Assembly (NCBI GenBank): GCA_042408195.1
Contig: JBHOQL010000072.1
Span: forward strand, 31,913 to 95,912
Source of the DNA: SpSt-600 sp042408195
Lineage (GTDB): Bacteria > Chloroflexota > Anaerolineae > SpSt-600
Length of the DNA: 64,000 nucleotides
Direction of reading: 5' to 3'
Numbering within the stretch: position 1 is the first letter of the stretch; every line of letters starts with the position of its first letter. The position numbers were made by a program, and so were the translations under genes. Below the pieces are notes generated by a model, which was not told where the DNA came from, made no database searches, and was given only the letters and a program-made list of their open reading frames with translations. Below are positions 1 to 12,701 of this stretch, in pieces.

Positions 1-156
1 ACCTCTTAGGGCTAATTCTATTATACCACAATCCAGCGGCGGAAAAAGGCGAGCAGCAAACAAGGGGTTAATCCTATTCTTCTTGTCCGAAAGACAACCC
101 ATACCTGCCCAACAACTCGCTGACAAATCATGCATGCACCTGAGGTGGGTTTTGAT

Positions 157-185
157 TTGACAGGAGGGAAGGTTGTGTGTATAAT
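157..185 (+). promoter_or_regulatory. rRNA operon promoter P1
   Basis: A perfect sigma70-type promoter: TTGACA at 157-162, a 17-bp spacer and TATAAT at 180-185. It lies about 215 bp upstream of the 16S start. Together with the second perfect promoter at 286-314 it forms a tandem P1/P2 arrangement typical of rRNA operons. The activity is inferred from sequence alone. Bases 1-156 show no convincing gene. Confidence 0.8.
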
Positions 186-285
186 TAAAAACGAGAGTGG
201 GTGCAGTTGGCACTTTGACAGCATAGATGTACACGCTCAATGACTGAGTGAGGTGGAGGAGAAAGGGGTAACGGGCTGACTAGAC

Positions 286-314
286 TTGACAAGGGTTTGA
301 AGTTGCAGTATAAT
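286..314 (+). promoter_or_regulatory. rRNA operon promoter P2
   Basis: A second perfect consensus promoter: TTGACA at 286-291, a 17-bp spacer and TATAAT at 309-314, followed by an AT-rich TATATATAG run. Transcription would start near 321, leaving a leader of about 80 nt before mature 16S rRNA. Two perfect promoters in series suggest strong, additive rRNA transcription. Confidence 0.85.
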
Positions 315-399
315 ATATATAGACAATGCACCTTAACAGTTGAATAGTGGTAGGAAGGCAAGGCAGGCAAGCGGCTTATTAGAAGCTAGGAAAATTCTC

Positions 400-1937
<1,538 letters not shown>

Positions 1938-2091
1938 AAGGAGCTTTAAGCTCCTAGGTCAACCCTGTCCTTGACCTTCCTGCCACTATTCAGGAGTTAA
2001 GGGTAGCCTGGCCTGAGGCCAGGTTGTTTTATGTCCTTTGGCACCTTAAAAGCTGAATAGGATGGGTAAAGTAGGAGCCGGGTATCCCGAG
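1938..2091 (+). other. 16S-23S spacer, tRNA-free, with three hairpins
   Basis: The internal spacer is only about 150 nt and contains no tRNA. It has three successive hairpins with 7-bp stems: 1939-1945 with 1949-1955, 1956-1962 with 1971-1977, and 2007-2013 with 2017-2023. The third is GC-rich with a 3-nt loop and is followed by TTGTTTT, so it looks like a weak intrinsic terminator or pause site. The 5' arm of the 23S processing stem follows at 2040-2066. Confidence 0.7.
2040..2066 (+). other. 23S rRNA processing stem, 5' arm
   Basis: Bases 2047-2066 are perfectly complementary over 20 bp to 5114-5133. The pairing extends to roughly 27 bp (2040-2066 with 5114-5140) if G-U pairs are allowed. 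The two arms flank the mature 23S gene, as expected for the long pre-rRNA stem cut by RNase III-type processing. Confidence 0.85.
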
Positions 2092-5092
<3,001 letters not shown>

Positions 5093-5113
5093 CTTAAAAA
5101 CCCGCTCCGAAAT

Positions 5114-5140
5114 CCCATCCTATTCAGCTTTTAGGGTGTC
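5114..5140 (+). other. 23S rRNA processing stem, 3' arm
   Basis: The reverse complement of 2040-2066, with a perfect 20-bp core. It lies between 23S and 5S and closes the precursor stem around 23S rRNA. Confidence 0.85.
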
Positions 5141-5153
5141 AAAGGAAAAAAAG

Positions 5154-5277
5154 TTCCCCTAGTGACCATAGCGGCGGGGAAACACCCGGTCCCATTCCGA
5201 ACCCGGAAGTTAAGCCCGCCAGCGCCGATGATACTGGGGGCGCGAGCCCCTGGGAAAGTAGGTCGTTGCTAGGGGAA
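5154..5277 (+). rRNA. rrf: 5S ribosomal RNA
   Basis: About 120 nt. The terminal stem pairs TTCCCCTAG (from 5154) with CTAGGGGAA (to 5279). The interior has the conserved CCGAACCCGGAAGTTAAGC-like core and the GCGCCGATGATACTGGGGGC arm. A run of seven T residues follows at 5279-5285, so the closing stem plus T-run probably also terminates the rRNA operon. The convergent UbiD gene has its stop codon at 5269-5271, inside the 3' strand of the 5S terminal stem. Confidence 0.95.
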
Positions 5278-6567
5278 CTTTTTTTGTTCCCAACTTATCC
5301 GCCTGAACTTCCTTACGTCAGCTCCTCCCGGAATTGTGGCATCAATCCCCATCTTGGCCGTCAGGGTTTTCTGACCCGGAAAATGCTTCGCTGAAGGATC
5401 CAGAGAGCTGCCAGGCTGATCCTTCAACACTATAAGTCCTTTGTCTGCCTGGAACCGTGTGGCTATGGCCCATTCAACCTCTTCCATCCGGTCAATATCT
5501 ATGTCTTCATCCACAATTACCACGTGCTTGAGGGAAGGATGCCCCCTGAAAGCCGCCTCTATCGCTTTCAAACCGTCATCGGGGTCTTTCTTGCGGATTT
5601 TTACCACCGCATGAAGCCAGCGCATCCCACCAGGGGTGACCCTTACATCAAGACACTCCGTTACTTCATTTACAGCAGCGAAGATAGTGGGCTCCCTTGG
5701 TATCCCCATAAGCATGCGGTGTTCTGCTCCTCCCGGAAGAAGCGCGTGGTAAATGGGCCTTTTCCTGTGCGTTATTAGGTCCACTTCCAGAACAGGTTGC
5801 TCACGGACGTAATCCCAGGTCTGGGTGAGATCTATGAAAGGACCTTCAGGGGCTAATTTTTTAGTGAGGCGTCCCTCTAACACAATCTCAGCGCATGCTG
5901 GAACTTCCAGGTTCTTGGTCAAGCAGCGGGCCAGTGGTGTGGGAAAAAGAGCATTGGCTATGGAAAGTTCGTCTATTCCTTTTTGTGGGGACATGGATGC
6001 AGCTAGAAGGACATGCACTGGTAGTCCTATCACTATGGCGATTTCCAGATCCCCTGGCACCTTGCTCCAAGCTGTGTGGGTTCCTCGCCCTTCCACTACT
6101 CTGGCCACGAAACGCCTTTCGTCTATAAGCATTAAACGATGGAAGGAGGCATTGCGGCCATAGTCTGGATCCTTTATTATAGCTACTCCTGCCGTCACAT
6201 ACGGCCCGCCATCATCGGATAGATGCTTTAGGATGGGGAGCTTAGCGAGATCTACCCTTTCCTCCACCACTTCCTGGCAGGGGGGATTTTCCACGATAGG
6301 TGGTTCAACTGGATTTTCCATCGCTCTCACCAGCGACTGGATCAGCTCCTGAGATTTTACATTTAGAGCCATGGCTATAAATTCCCTCTTAGCACACAAG
6401 CCTGAGACCACTTCGGTTTCGTACCCTGGGATATTCTTGAAGAGCAGAGGGATTTCCTGGTGGGCAGCTATAATTTGGGCCATTTCCAGATAAGGTGAAA
6501 CGGGCTCTTCAACTTCTTTAAGAAGTGCCTGGCTTTTAAGTAGGGCGATGAACTCCCTCAGATCCAT
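5269..6567 (-). CDS. UbiD family decarboxylase (short form)
   Basis: A 432-residue UbiD-type protein. Family members use prenylated FMN for reversible decarboxylation of aromatic or alpha,beta-unsaturated acids. The start (MDLREFIALL) is preceded by GGAGGG. The middle carries EGPFIDLTQTWD and the LLPGGAEHRMLMG-type segment, and the C-terminus has the KMGIDAT motif common to the family. It is shorter than classical UbiD (about 490 residues, compare the gene at 16048-17523) and closer in length to archaeal-type and other divergent UbiD proteins, so the substrate cannot be assigned. It stands alone, convergent with the rRNA operon, and its last codons overlap the 5S gene. A weak promoter (TTGAGG, 16-17 bp, TATAGC) may lie in the roughly 60 bp upstream. 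Confidence 0.9.
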   Translation of the reverse strand: MDLREFIALLKSQALLKEVEEPVSPYLEMAQIIAAHQEIPLLFKNIPGYETEVVSGLCAKREFIAMALNVKSQELIQSLVRAMENPVEPPIVENPPCQEVVEERVDLAKLPILKHLSDDGGPYVTAGVAIIKDPDYGRNASFHRLMLIDERRFVARVVEGRGTHTAWSKVPGDLEIAIVIGLPVHVLLAASMSPQKGIDELSIANALFPTPLARCLTKNLEVPACAEIVLEGRLTKKLAPEGPFIDLTQTWDYVREQPVLEVDLITHRKRPIYHALLPGGAEHRMLMGIPREPTIFAAVNEVTECLDVRVTPGGMRWLHAVVKIRKKDPDDGLKAIEAAFRGHPSLKHVVIVDEDIDIDRMEEVEWAIATRFQADKGLIVLKDQPGSSLDPSAKHFPGQKTLTAKMGIDATIPGGADVRKFRRISWEQKKFP

Positions 6568-6812
6568 AGCTTTCCCTCCTTTGGTTTGCTATAATTATGC
6601 AATTTTAACCCTCAAAAATCCAAGTTTTGGCGCTTTATTTACGGTAGGCCCATGCTCAAACTGTTGGGGGGGAATCTCTTGCCACTCTGTATTGAATATA
6701 ACAGGTGTGGCCGATTACGGGGGAAAGCTTGCTTGTAGTGCAATTTGCCATAAAACAGGCTTCTCCGGGTTATGCTTATATCTTCGCCCCTTTGTAAAGC
6801 TTGGCCGCTTTC

Positions 6813-6965
6813 ATGGCAATGGGTCTTAAGAACAGGATTTTGACCGTGGGAGTTGACACCGCGCTGGTGGACGAGCGCGCAGTCTTAATTAATGGCACTT
6901 ATCATTACCAGTTGCACGCCAGCACCAGAACCCTTCTCAACACCTTGGCCTACGGCTTGAAGTAG
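6813..6965 (+). pseudogene. Short ORF resembling the N-terminus of FdhD
   Basis: A 50-residue reading frame (ATG at 6813, alternative at 6819, stop at 6963). The segment ERAVLINGTYHYQLHAS followed by LLNTLAYGL resembles the N-terminal NG...ASPxxLxxLAxGFL pattern of the FdhD/NarQ sulfur-carrier family, which activates formate dehydrogenases. The frame stops there, whereas real FdhD is about 260 residues. It is therefore either a decayed FdhD remnant or an unrelated small ORF. The surrounding 6568-6812 shows no convincing gene. Confidence 0.3.
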
Positions 6966-6993
6966 CCTTCGAAACCAAAGGGAAGTGAGAGCA

Positions 6994-7251
6994 ATGAGGG
7001 TAGTGGGGTCTAAGAGGTGTTCTTTAGATGGCCTGGCGATGAGTGTTATCCTTGAGGCTATAAACCTTGCTGGTGAGCCGCGTAAGCTCGCGGAATACAG
7101 TAAGGCTTATCTGGCCCCCCAATTAATGGAGGTAGCTTGCAGCGTGATTCTGTCCAACGAAGATAAAGATAGCGAGAACGAGATTGTCACTTTCTTGGGT
7201 CTGGCTAGACCAGCCGTAAGGAACATCCTGAGGGCAACCCTAAGGAAGTAA
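6994..7251 (+). CDS. Small hypothetical protein, possible HTH
   Basis: An 85-residue protein of unknown family. ATG 6994 is preferred to the GTG at 6985 because AAAGGGA (6977-6983) is well spaced from it. The C-terminal part (about residues 55-85) reads ENEIVTFLGLARPAVRNIL, which has the look of a helix-turn-helix: a helix, a G-x-A turn and a second helix ending in basic residues. It follows the FdhD-like fragment by 28 bp on the same strand. No function is claimed. The next 126 bp (7252-7377) hold no recognisable feature. Confidence 0.45.
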   Translation: MRVVGSKRCSLDGLAMSVILEAINLAGEPRKLAEYSKAYLAPQLMEVACSVILSNEDKDSENEIVTFLGLARPAVRNILRATLRK

Positions 7252-7377
7252 TTGAACTTCTTGAAGGGAGTGTAAGGAGCAAATTCCACGTGGCTGGGGG
7301 CTCATCAAGCTGGCCTGCCAGCGGTTTAAAGGCGAAGAGCAGGGTCCAGAAGGCCGAGCTAATGGGTCCGACCTTTT

Positions 7378-8424
7378 TTAATTTTCTACCCTTCTCATAG
7401 GCTTAGAGAGGATAACTTCATCTCCGAGGTAAACCAGAAGTTCATCGGGAGAGAGCCTCCGGTAGAATCGGAGTAAGGGCGCTTTCCACTTCTCCACCAA
7501 TATATATCTCGCTCCCTCTACAATCAGAGTTATGGTTTCCCCGGAGGATTTCTTCACCAAATCAAGATCCGGATTGGCAAGGGGCACAAGGGTGTAGTTG
7601 AGAAAATAGTAATCCAGCAAAGAGGCGGCCTCGCCGTAACGATCAGAGCTGTTGAGGAGGATTGCCACACCTTTTTGGTTTCCTCTCGTGGCTGAGGCTA
7701 TCAGGCATTCCCCTGCCATAAGTGTGGTGCCAGTCTTGACTCCATCGGCCCCGGGATAGAGGTATAAAAAGCGGTTGGTGGAAGTCAGCCCTTCCCAGTC
7801 GTAAATAGCTACCATGGTGGCGAAGGCTGGGTTGTCCAGGGCGTAGCGGGTGAGAAGCCAGAGGTCATAGGCAGTGGAATAGTGTCCATCGTCGTCAAAA
7901 CCCTGGGGGTTAGTGAAGCGGGTATTACGCATCCCGATCTCAGCTGCTTTCCGGTTCATCATCTCTACGAAAGCTTCCTGGTTGCTAGCTACGTGTTCAG
8001 CAATGGCTGCAGCAGCGTCGTTTGCCGATATGAGAAGCAGGGCATAGAGCAAATTTTCCATAGCCACTTTTTGCCCGGGTGAGAGGCCCAACTTTGGTAA
8101 TTCTACCTCTGTCGCCCTTTTGCTCACTGTCACTAAGTCGCCTGGAGAAGAATTTTCCAGTGCCAGGATGGCTGTCATTATCTTGGTCAAACTCGCTGGA
8201 GGTAATTTTTCGTGCTCATTCTGGGCCAGGATGATAGTTCCGGTAGAGTAATCAGCCAAGAGGAAAGCCTTGGCTTCAATAATTGGAGGACTGCTTTCCG
8301 CCATTTTCCTTACTTGACAAGGGTAAAACTTGAGGCCAGCTGCATCCTTCTCCCTCAAGGCGGGCGGACCGAAGGCCAGGGCTGTGAGGCTGAGGAGAGC
8401 CAAGATAAAGGCTTCTTTACGCAT
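7378..8424 (-). CDS. D-alanyl-D-alanine carboxypeptidase (peptidase S11)
   Basis: A penicillin-binding protein 5/DacF-type enzyme that trims the terminal D-alanine from peptidoglycan stem peptides outside the membrane. All three active-site motifs are present: SLTK (SxxK), SAN (SxN, in LLLISANDAA) and KTG (in GVKTGTT). The N-terminus (MRKEAFILALLSLTALAFG) is a signal peptide or anchor. ATG 8424 is chosen because it overlaps the scpB stop by 8 bp and directly precedes the signal sequence; a longer reading frame from 8544 would lie entirely inside scpB. At 348 residues it is shorter than many homologues. It is the last gene of the unit that starts at 12508. Confidence 0.93.
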   Translation of the reverse strand: MRKEAFILALLSLTALAFGPPALREKDAAGLKFYPCQVRKMAESSPPIIEAKAFLLADYSTGTIILAQNEHEKLPPASLTKIMTAILALENSSPGDLVTVSKRATEVELPKLGLSPGQKVAMENLLYALLLISANDAAAAIAEHVASNQEAFVEMMNRKAAEIGMRNTRFTNPQGFDDDGHYSTAYDLWLLTRYALDNPAFATMVAIYDWEGLTSTNRFLYLYPGADGVKTGTTLMAGECLIASATRGNQKGVAILLNSSDRYGEAASLLDYYFLNYTLVPLANPDLDLVKKSSGETITLIVEGARYILVEKWKAPLLRFYRRLSPDELLVYLGDEVILSKPMRRVEN

Positions 8425-8920
8425 CCTTTCCTTCCAATGGTGGGAGATCCTCCAAGCGTTCGAGGCCGAAATACTGGAGGAACTGAAAAGTGGTTCCATA
8501 AAGGGCGGGTTTTCCTGGAGAATCAAGGTGGCCCACTTCTTCAATGAGACCCTTGCTCAGGAGGGAACGGATTACTCCATCGCTGTTCACACCCCTTATT
8601 GCCTCTATCTGTGCCCTGGTCACTGGTTGAAGGTAAGCGATAATCGCCAAGGTTTCTAAGGCAGCTTGAGAAAGCTTGCGGGAAGGTTTTAGTTCCAGGA
8701 ATTTCTCCACATAGGGAGCAGCTTCCGGGGCTGAGACCATTTGGACCTTCCCTCCAGAGCGCTGGAGGCGCAACCCTCTTTCTGAGTATTCTTTTGCCAA
8801 TTCCTCTACGGCCGCGTTAATGGTTTCCCTATCCAGTCCAATAACCTCTGCAAGCCGGTCTATTTCTACCGGCTCATCAGCTATGAATAGGATGCTTTCT
8901 ATGATGGCTTTCGTATCCAT
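8417..8920 (-). CDS. scpB: Segregation and condensation protein B
   Basis: A 167-residue ScpB, the dimeric winged-helix (kite) subunit that binds ScpA and SMC in the bacterial condensin. Diagnostic segments are IESILFIADEPV near the N-terminus and LSQAALETLAIIAYLQPVTR, RGVNSDGVIRSL and ALYGTTFQFLQYFGL towards the C-terminus. It starts 4 bp after the upstream mutase gene and its stop overlaps the carboxypeptidase start. No ScpA gene is adjacent; ScpA must be encoded elsewhere. Confidence 0.95.
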   Translation of the reverse strand: MDTKAIIESILFIADEPVEIDRLAEVIGLDRETINAAVEELAKEYSERGLRLQRSGGKVQMVSAPEAAPYVEKFLELKPSRKLSQAALETLAIIAYLQPVTRAQIEAIRGVNSDGVIRSLLSKGLIEEVGHLDSPGKPALYGTTFQFLQYFGLERLEDLPPLEGKDA

Positions 8921-8924
8921 CGGC

Positions 8925-10589
8925 TCAGAGCAGTACAGGTGCCTTGTATTCTCCGAAGACTTTCCTCAGTACATCGCAGATTTCCCCAAGGGTGGCGTAG
9001 GCTTCAACGCATTCTAAGATGATAGGCATGAGGTTATCGGTTCCTCTGGCCGCTTCTTCGAGTTTGCTTAGGAGTTCCTGGACTCTGACGTTGTCACGGC
9101 GGCGGCGCACCTCCTGAAGGCGAGCGATTTGCTTTTCTCTTACGGTGGGGTCCACCTTGAGGAGCTTTAAGGAACGCTTCTCCTCCTCCATTACGTATTC
9201 ATTTACCCCCACTATAATGCGCTCGCGGGATTCAATTTCCTTCTGGTAGCGGTAAGCGCTTTCCATGATTTCGCGCTGGATGTAACCCGATTCTATGGCT
9301 TTCAGAGCCCCGCCTAGGGCGTCTATGCGCTTTATGTATTCTTCGGCTTTCTCCTCAATCTGGTCTGTGAGGCTTTCTATGTAATAGCTTCCAGCCAGTG
9401 GGTCAACAACATCGGCCACTCCGGATTCGTGAGCGATGATCTGCTGGGTGCGCAGAGCTATTCGGACGGCTTCCTCACTGGGGAGGGCAAGGGCTTCGTC
9501 GTAAGAGTTGGTGTGAAGGGACTGAGTTCCCCCCAGGACGGCGGCCAATGCCTGGATTGTAACCCTGATTATGTTATTGAGAGGCTGTTGAGCGGTGAGA
9601 GTGCATCCTGCTGTCTGGGTGTGGAAGCGGAGCATCCAAGAGGCTGGGTTTTTAGCTCCGAAGCGTTCCCTCATGATCCTGGCCCAGAGGCGTCGGGCAG
9701 CTCTGAATTTGGCGACCTCTTCGAAGAGGTTATTGTGAGCACCGAAGAAGAAGGATATACGCGGGGCAAAGGAATCTACATCAAGGCCTCTTTTCATTGC
9801 CGCTTCAACATAAGCGATCCCATTGGCCAATGTGAAAGCCAACTCTTGAACAGCGGTGGCTCCGGCTTCCCTTATATGGTAACCACTTATGCTGATAGAG
9901 TTCCACCGTGGCAGTTCTCTACTGCAGTATTCCATAATATCCACGGTAAGGCGAAGGGAGGGCTCGGGAGGAAAAATGTATGTGCCGCGGGCCACGTATT
10001 CCTTGAGGATGTCGTTTTGGACTGTGCCATCCAGAAGCTTGGGGTCAACCCCTTGTTTTTTGGCTACAGCCACATACATGGCCAAGATTATCGGTGCAGT
10101 GGCATTTATAGTCATGGAAGTGGAAACCTTATCCAAGGGGATCCCCTCGAAGAGGCGTTCCATATCCTCAAGGGAGCTTATAGCTACCCCTACTCTTCCT
10201 ACTTCCCCCAGAGCCATGGGGTGGTCAGCATCGTAGCCAGTCTGGGTGGGAAGGTCAAAGGCCACCGAAAGGCCCGTCTGACCCTGTTCCAGGAGGTATT
10301 TGAAGCGAGCATTTGTCTCCTCGGCAGTAGCGTATCCAGCATACTGCCGCATGGTCCAAAGGCGCCCTCGGTACATGGTGGGATATATGCCACGGGTGAA
10401 GGGGTAGGCTCCTGGGAAGCCCAGATCCCTGGCGTAGTCCAAGTTTTTCGTATCGGTTGGAGTGTAGAGCCTTTTCACCTCTATGCCTGAATGGGTTTCA
10501 AAGCGCTTTTTGCGTTCTGGCGCTTTAGCGAGGATGGGCTTGAGGATTTTTTCCTCCCATTCTCTTTCCAGAGCCTCCAGTTCATTCAT
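8925..10589 (-). CDS. Methylmalonyl-CoA mutase catalytic (large) subunit
   Basis: A 554-residue acyl-CoA mutase large subunit, which interconverts succinyl-CoA and methylmalonyl-CoA (or catalyses a related rearrangement) with adenosylcobalamin. The N-terminus carries the TIM-barrel substrate-binding region (YPFTRGIYPTMYRGRLWTMR, then GLSVAFDLPTQ), with RISFFFGAHNN and FHTQTAGCTLTAQQP further on. The protein ends about where the barrel ends and has no C-terminal B12-binding domain (DxHxxG), so a separate small subunit is needed and is not in this window. It overlaps the upstream unknown gene by 4 bp. Related enzymes act on isobutyryl- or ethylmalonyl-CoA, so the exact substrate is an inference. 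Confidence 0.93.
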   Translation of the reverse strand: MNELEALEREWEEKILKPILAKAPERKKRFETHSGIEVKRLYTPTDTKNLDYARDLGFPGAYPFTRGIYPTMYRGRLWTMRQYAGYATAEETNARFKYLLEQGQTGLSVAFDLPTQTGYDADHPMALGEVGRVGVAISSLEDMERLFEGIPLDKVSTSMTINATAPIILAMYVAVAKKQGVDPKLLDGTVQNDILKEYVARGTYIFPPEPSLRLTVDIMEYCSRELPRWNSISISGYHIREAGATAVQELAFTLANGIAYVEAAMKRGLDVDSFAPRISFFFGAHNNLFEEVAKFRAARRLWARIMRERFGAKNPASWMLRFHTQTAGCTLTAQQPLNNIIRVTIQALAAVLGGTQSLHTNSYDEALALPSEEAVRIALRTQQIIAHESGVADVVDPLAGSYYIESLTDQIEEKAEEYIKRIDALGGALKAIESGYIQREIMESAYRYQKEIESRERIIVGVNEYVMEEEKRSLKLLKVDPTVREKQIARLQEVRRRRDNVRVQELLSKLEEAARGTDNLMPIILECVEAYATLGEICDVLRKVFGEYKAPVLL

Positions 10590-11194
10590 TTTCCCTCCTC
10601 CATGGCTTCTTTGAGGATTAAAACCGCTTCCTGGTAGAGTTTCTTCATCTCCCTCTCCAACCTTATGAACCCTGCCCCCACCTTTCCTCCCGAGACCAGG
10701 TAGGCCAGAGCTCCAAGGTAGGTGTACCAGTGGGTGTAGGAGCCTTTGAGAATGCCTTCGGGGTCAAAGAAAAGAAAGGGGTGCTCGTTGCTTGCGATTA
10801 TGAAGAAGCCCGGCAGTTCAAAATGAGTTATCTTGAAGGCCAGGTGCATTATTTCGTGCTCGTCGTCGGGGAAGAGATCGCGGTTACGGGTAAGCAGGGG
10901 GGTAAAATCAAAGCCCATTTCCTCAAGCAAAGAAGGATAGCACCCAAAGCCCCAGCGACGCACATGGAGGATGCAACCGTTCTGGCCCACTTCTATTTCC
11001 GGACAAATTTTAGAGAGGCCCATTGGTAGTTGCACAATGGCCCTTCTTTCCTCAAGTTTTCCGTCCTCCCTGACTGCCCAGTAATAAGCAACCCAATCTT
11101 CCGTGGGGTAGAGCCCTGGAAGATTATTGAAAACTTTACGTTCGGAGGAAACTGTGCTTGGCATCATGGCATTGCCAAATTTTCCACCCATCAT
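10586..11194 (-). CDS. Hypothetical protein, co-transcribed with the mutase
   Basis: A 202-residue protein not assigned to any family. It appears soluble, with no signal peptide and no clear transmembrane helix, and is aromatic-rich (DWVAYYWAVRED, SYTHWYTYLGALAYL). The C-terminus is helical and charged. A DDEHEIMHLAF segment near the middle contains closely spaced His and acidic residues but is not a recognised metalloprotease motif. It starts 7 bp after the radical SAM gene and its stop overlaps the mutase start by 4 bp. This position suggests a role connected with one of those two B12-dependent neighbours, but that is only context. Confidence 0.7.
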   Translation of the reverse strand: MMGGKFGNAMMPSTVSSERKVFNNLPGLYPTEDWVAYYWAVREDGKLEERRAIVQLPMGLSKICPEIEVGQNGCILHVRRWGFGCYPSLLEEMGFDFTPLLTRNRDLFPDDEHEIMHLAFKITHFELPGFFIIASNEHPFLFFDPEGILKGSYTHWYTYLGALAYLVSGGKVGAGFIRLEREMKKLYQEAVLILKEAMEEGK

Positions 11195-11200
11195 GTCCTC

Positions 11201-12508
11201 CTACTGAGTTAGGAGCCCTAAAGTTCCCTTCGCAGCAGCCCACCTGTATTCCAGATTGTAGAGGATTAAAGGGAAAAGGTACGGTCTTGGGGGTAGAAAG
11301 AGTCTCTTTACTATGGAAGCAAGGGCGTAGAATCGCCGGTAAGCTTCCATAAGGACTTCTTCCAGCTCTCTAGGTTGCATATTCAAAGGCTTTATCACCG
11401 CGTGGCGCGCATCGTAGAGGTTCCAGTCCTTTGTTAGAATGCGCCCTTCTTTTTCCAGGCGATGGGCCAGGGGGGTACCAGGATAGGGCAAGAGAGTGTA
11501 GAACATCGCTCCAGCTACCTGGTTGTCTATGAGAAATTGCACTGTCCGCCGTAGACTCTGGGCGGTATCACCGTTCATCCCAAATATCACGCTGGCTACT
11601 ACTGCTATGCCGTTTTCCTGGAAATTGCGAATTATCCGCGGGTAATCTTTTAGTAGGGAAAGGTTGTGTCTTTTGCCAACGGACTCCAGGCTCTGCTGGT
11701 TTATAGATTCAAATCCTACTACCACTGCTTTGCATCCACTTTCGGCCATGGCTTGGCAGACTTCAGGGTCGGTTCCGGCAGTGATTTCCACCTGTGTTAC
11801 CCAAGTTATTCTAAGGGGCTTGAGGGCTTGGCATAATTCTAGAGTTCGCCTTTTATTAACGACAAAATTATCGTCCACAAAGAAGATGTAGCGGCTCCCG
11901 GTAGCTTTCACATCTCTCACCACATGCTCCACGGGGCGAAGCCTGTAAGTGTGGCCGAAAAAATTGGTTACGGAGCAGAAATCACAATTGTGGGGGCAGC
12001 CCCTACTGGTCTGAACGGGGTAAAATGTCAGAGGGAAACGTTTGTAAGGCAAAAGGTCGTACCTTGGGGTTGGGAGTTTGGTCAGATCAGCCCAACCTTC
12101 TCTCTTGTAGAAGGGGCGCAGCTTCCCTTTCTGGAAATCCCGCAGGACCCGGGGCCAGACATCTTCTGCTTCCCCTATGACTACGGCATCAGCATGTTGG
12201 ATGGCTTCTTCAGGCACTGAGGAGAAATGCACCCCTCCGAGCACCACTTTTTTACCCCGGCGGCGGAACTCATCGGCTATATCGTAAGCTCTGGGGGCAG
12301 TGTTTATTATGGCTGTAATGCCGATTAAGTCCGCATCTGTATCAAAATTGACATCCTGAAAGTTTTCCTCTACAAGTTCTACTTCCACATCTTCAGGAGT
12401 GAGGGCAGCCAAATGGGGAAGGGTAGCGCTAATGAGGTAAGGCCTCTTCAGCTTGTGGACCCGGCCATCGGGCAGGTAATAGGAAGGCCTTATCAAGGTC
12501 ACTTTCAT
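11201..12508 (-). CDS. B12-binding radical SAM protein
   Basis: A 435-residue class B-like radical SAM protein. Residues 1-140 form a cobalamin-binding-type Rossmann domain (DLIGITAIINTAPRAYDIAD, VVLGGVHFSSVPEEA, DAVVIGEAE). The SAM/[4Fe-4S] motif CPHNCDFC (CxxxCxxC) follows at about residue 175, then a TIM-barrel segment (FVDDNFVVNKRR). The C-terminal part resembles the DUF4070 region of enzymes that methylate unactivated carbons, but the substrate is unknown. It is the first gene of a five-gene minus-strand unit. A promoter at 12539-12568 and an AGAGG ribosome site precede the ATG. Confidence 0.9.
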   Translation of the reverse strand: MKVTLIRPSYYLPDGRVHKLKRPYLISATLPHLAALTPEDVEVELVEENFQDVNFDTDADLIGITAIINTAPRAYDIADEFRRRGKKVVLGGVHFSSVPEEAIQHADAVVIGEAEDVWPRVLRDFQKGKLRPFYKREGWADLTKLPTPRYDLLPYKRFPLTFYPVQTSRGCPHNCDFCSVTNFFGHTYRLRPVEHVVRDVKATGSRYIFFVDDNFVVNKRRTLELCQALKPLRITWVTQVEITAGTDPEVCQAMAESGCKAVVVGFESINQQSLESVGKRHNLSLLKDYPRIIRNFQENGIAVVASVIFGMNGDTAQSLRRTVQFLIDNQVAGAMFYTLLPYPGTPLAHRLEKEGRILTKDWNLYDARHAVIKPLNMQPRELEEVLMEAYRRFYALASIVKRLFLPPRPYLFPLILYNLEYRWAAAKGTLGLLTQ

Positions 12509-12538
12509 AGTTTAACCTCTTGCCATTTCCTGCGGGAA

Positions 12539-12568
12539 ATTATATCACCGGGAATTGCTGATAGTCAA
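12539..12568 (-). promoter_or_regulatory. Promoter of the radical SAM-mutase-scpB unit
   Basis: On the minus strand: TTGACT (12568-12563), an 18-bp spacer and TATAAT (12544-12539), about 30 bp before the ATG at 12508. The rest of the 12509-12701 gap shows no gene. Confidence 0.7.
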
Positions 12569-12701
12569 TAGATTGCAGCGACAGCGGGTAATAATGACTC
12601 CGCAGGTTAACGGGCGAGTATCGTCAGAATGATGGTTATCCAAGCAGTTATGGTAAGGCCTATTAATTTTAACACATTGGAGAAACTCGGGCAACAAGGA
12701 T

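Noticed and set aside
9429..10490. 353-residue plus-strand open frame opposite the mutase
   Set aside because: It is the antisense of a well-supported gene; the codon bias of the true frame suppresses stops in the opposite frame. No family features were seen.
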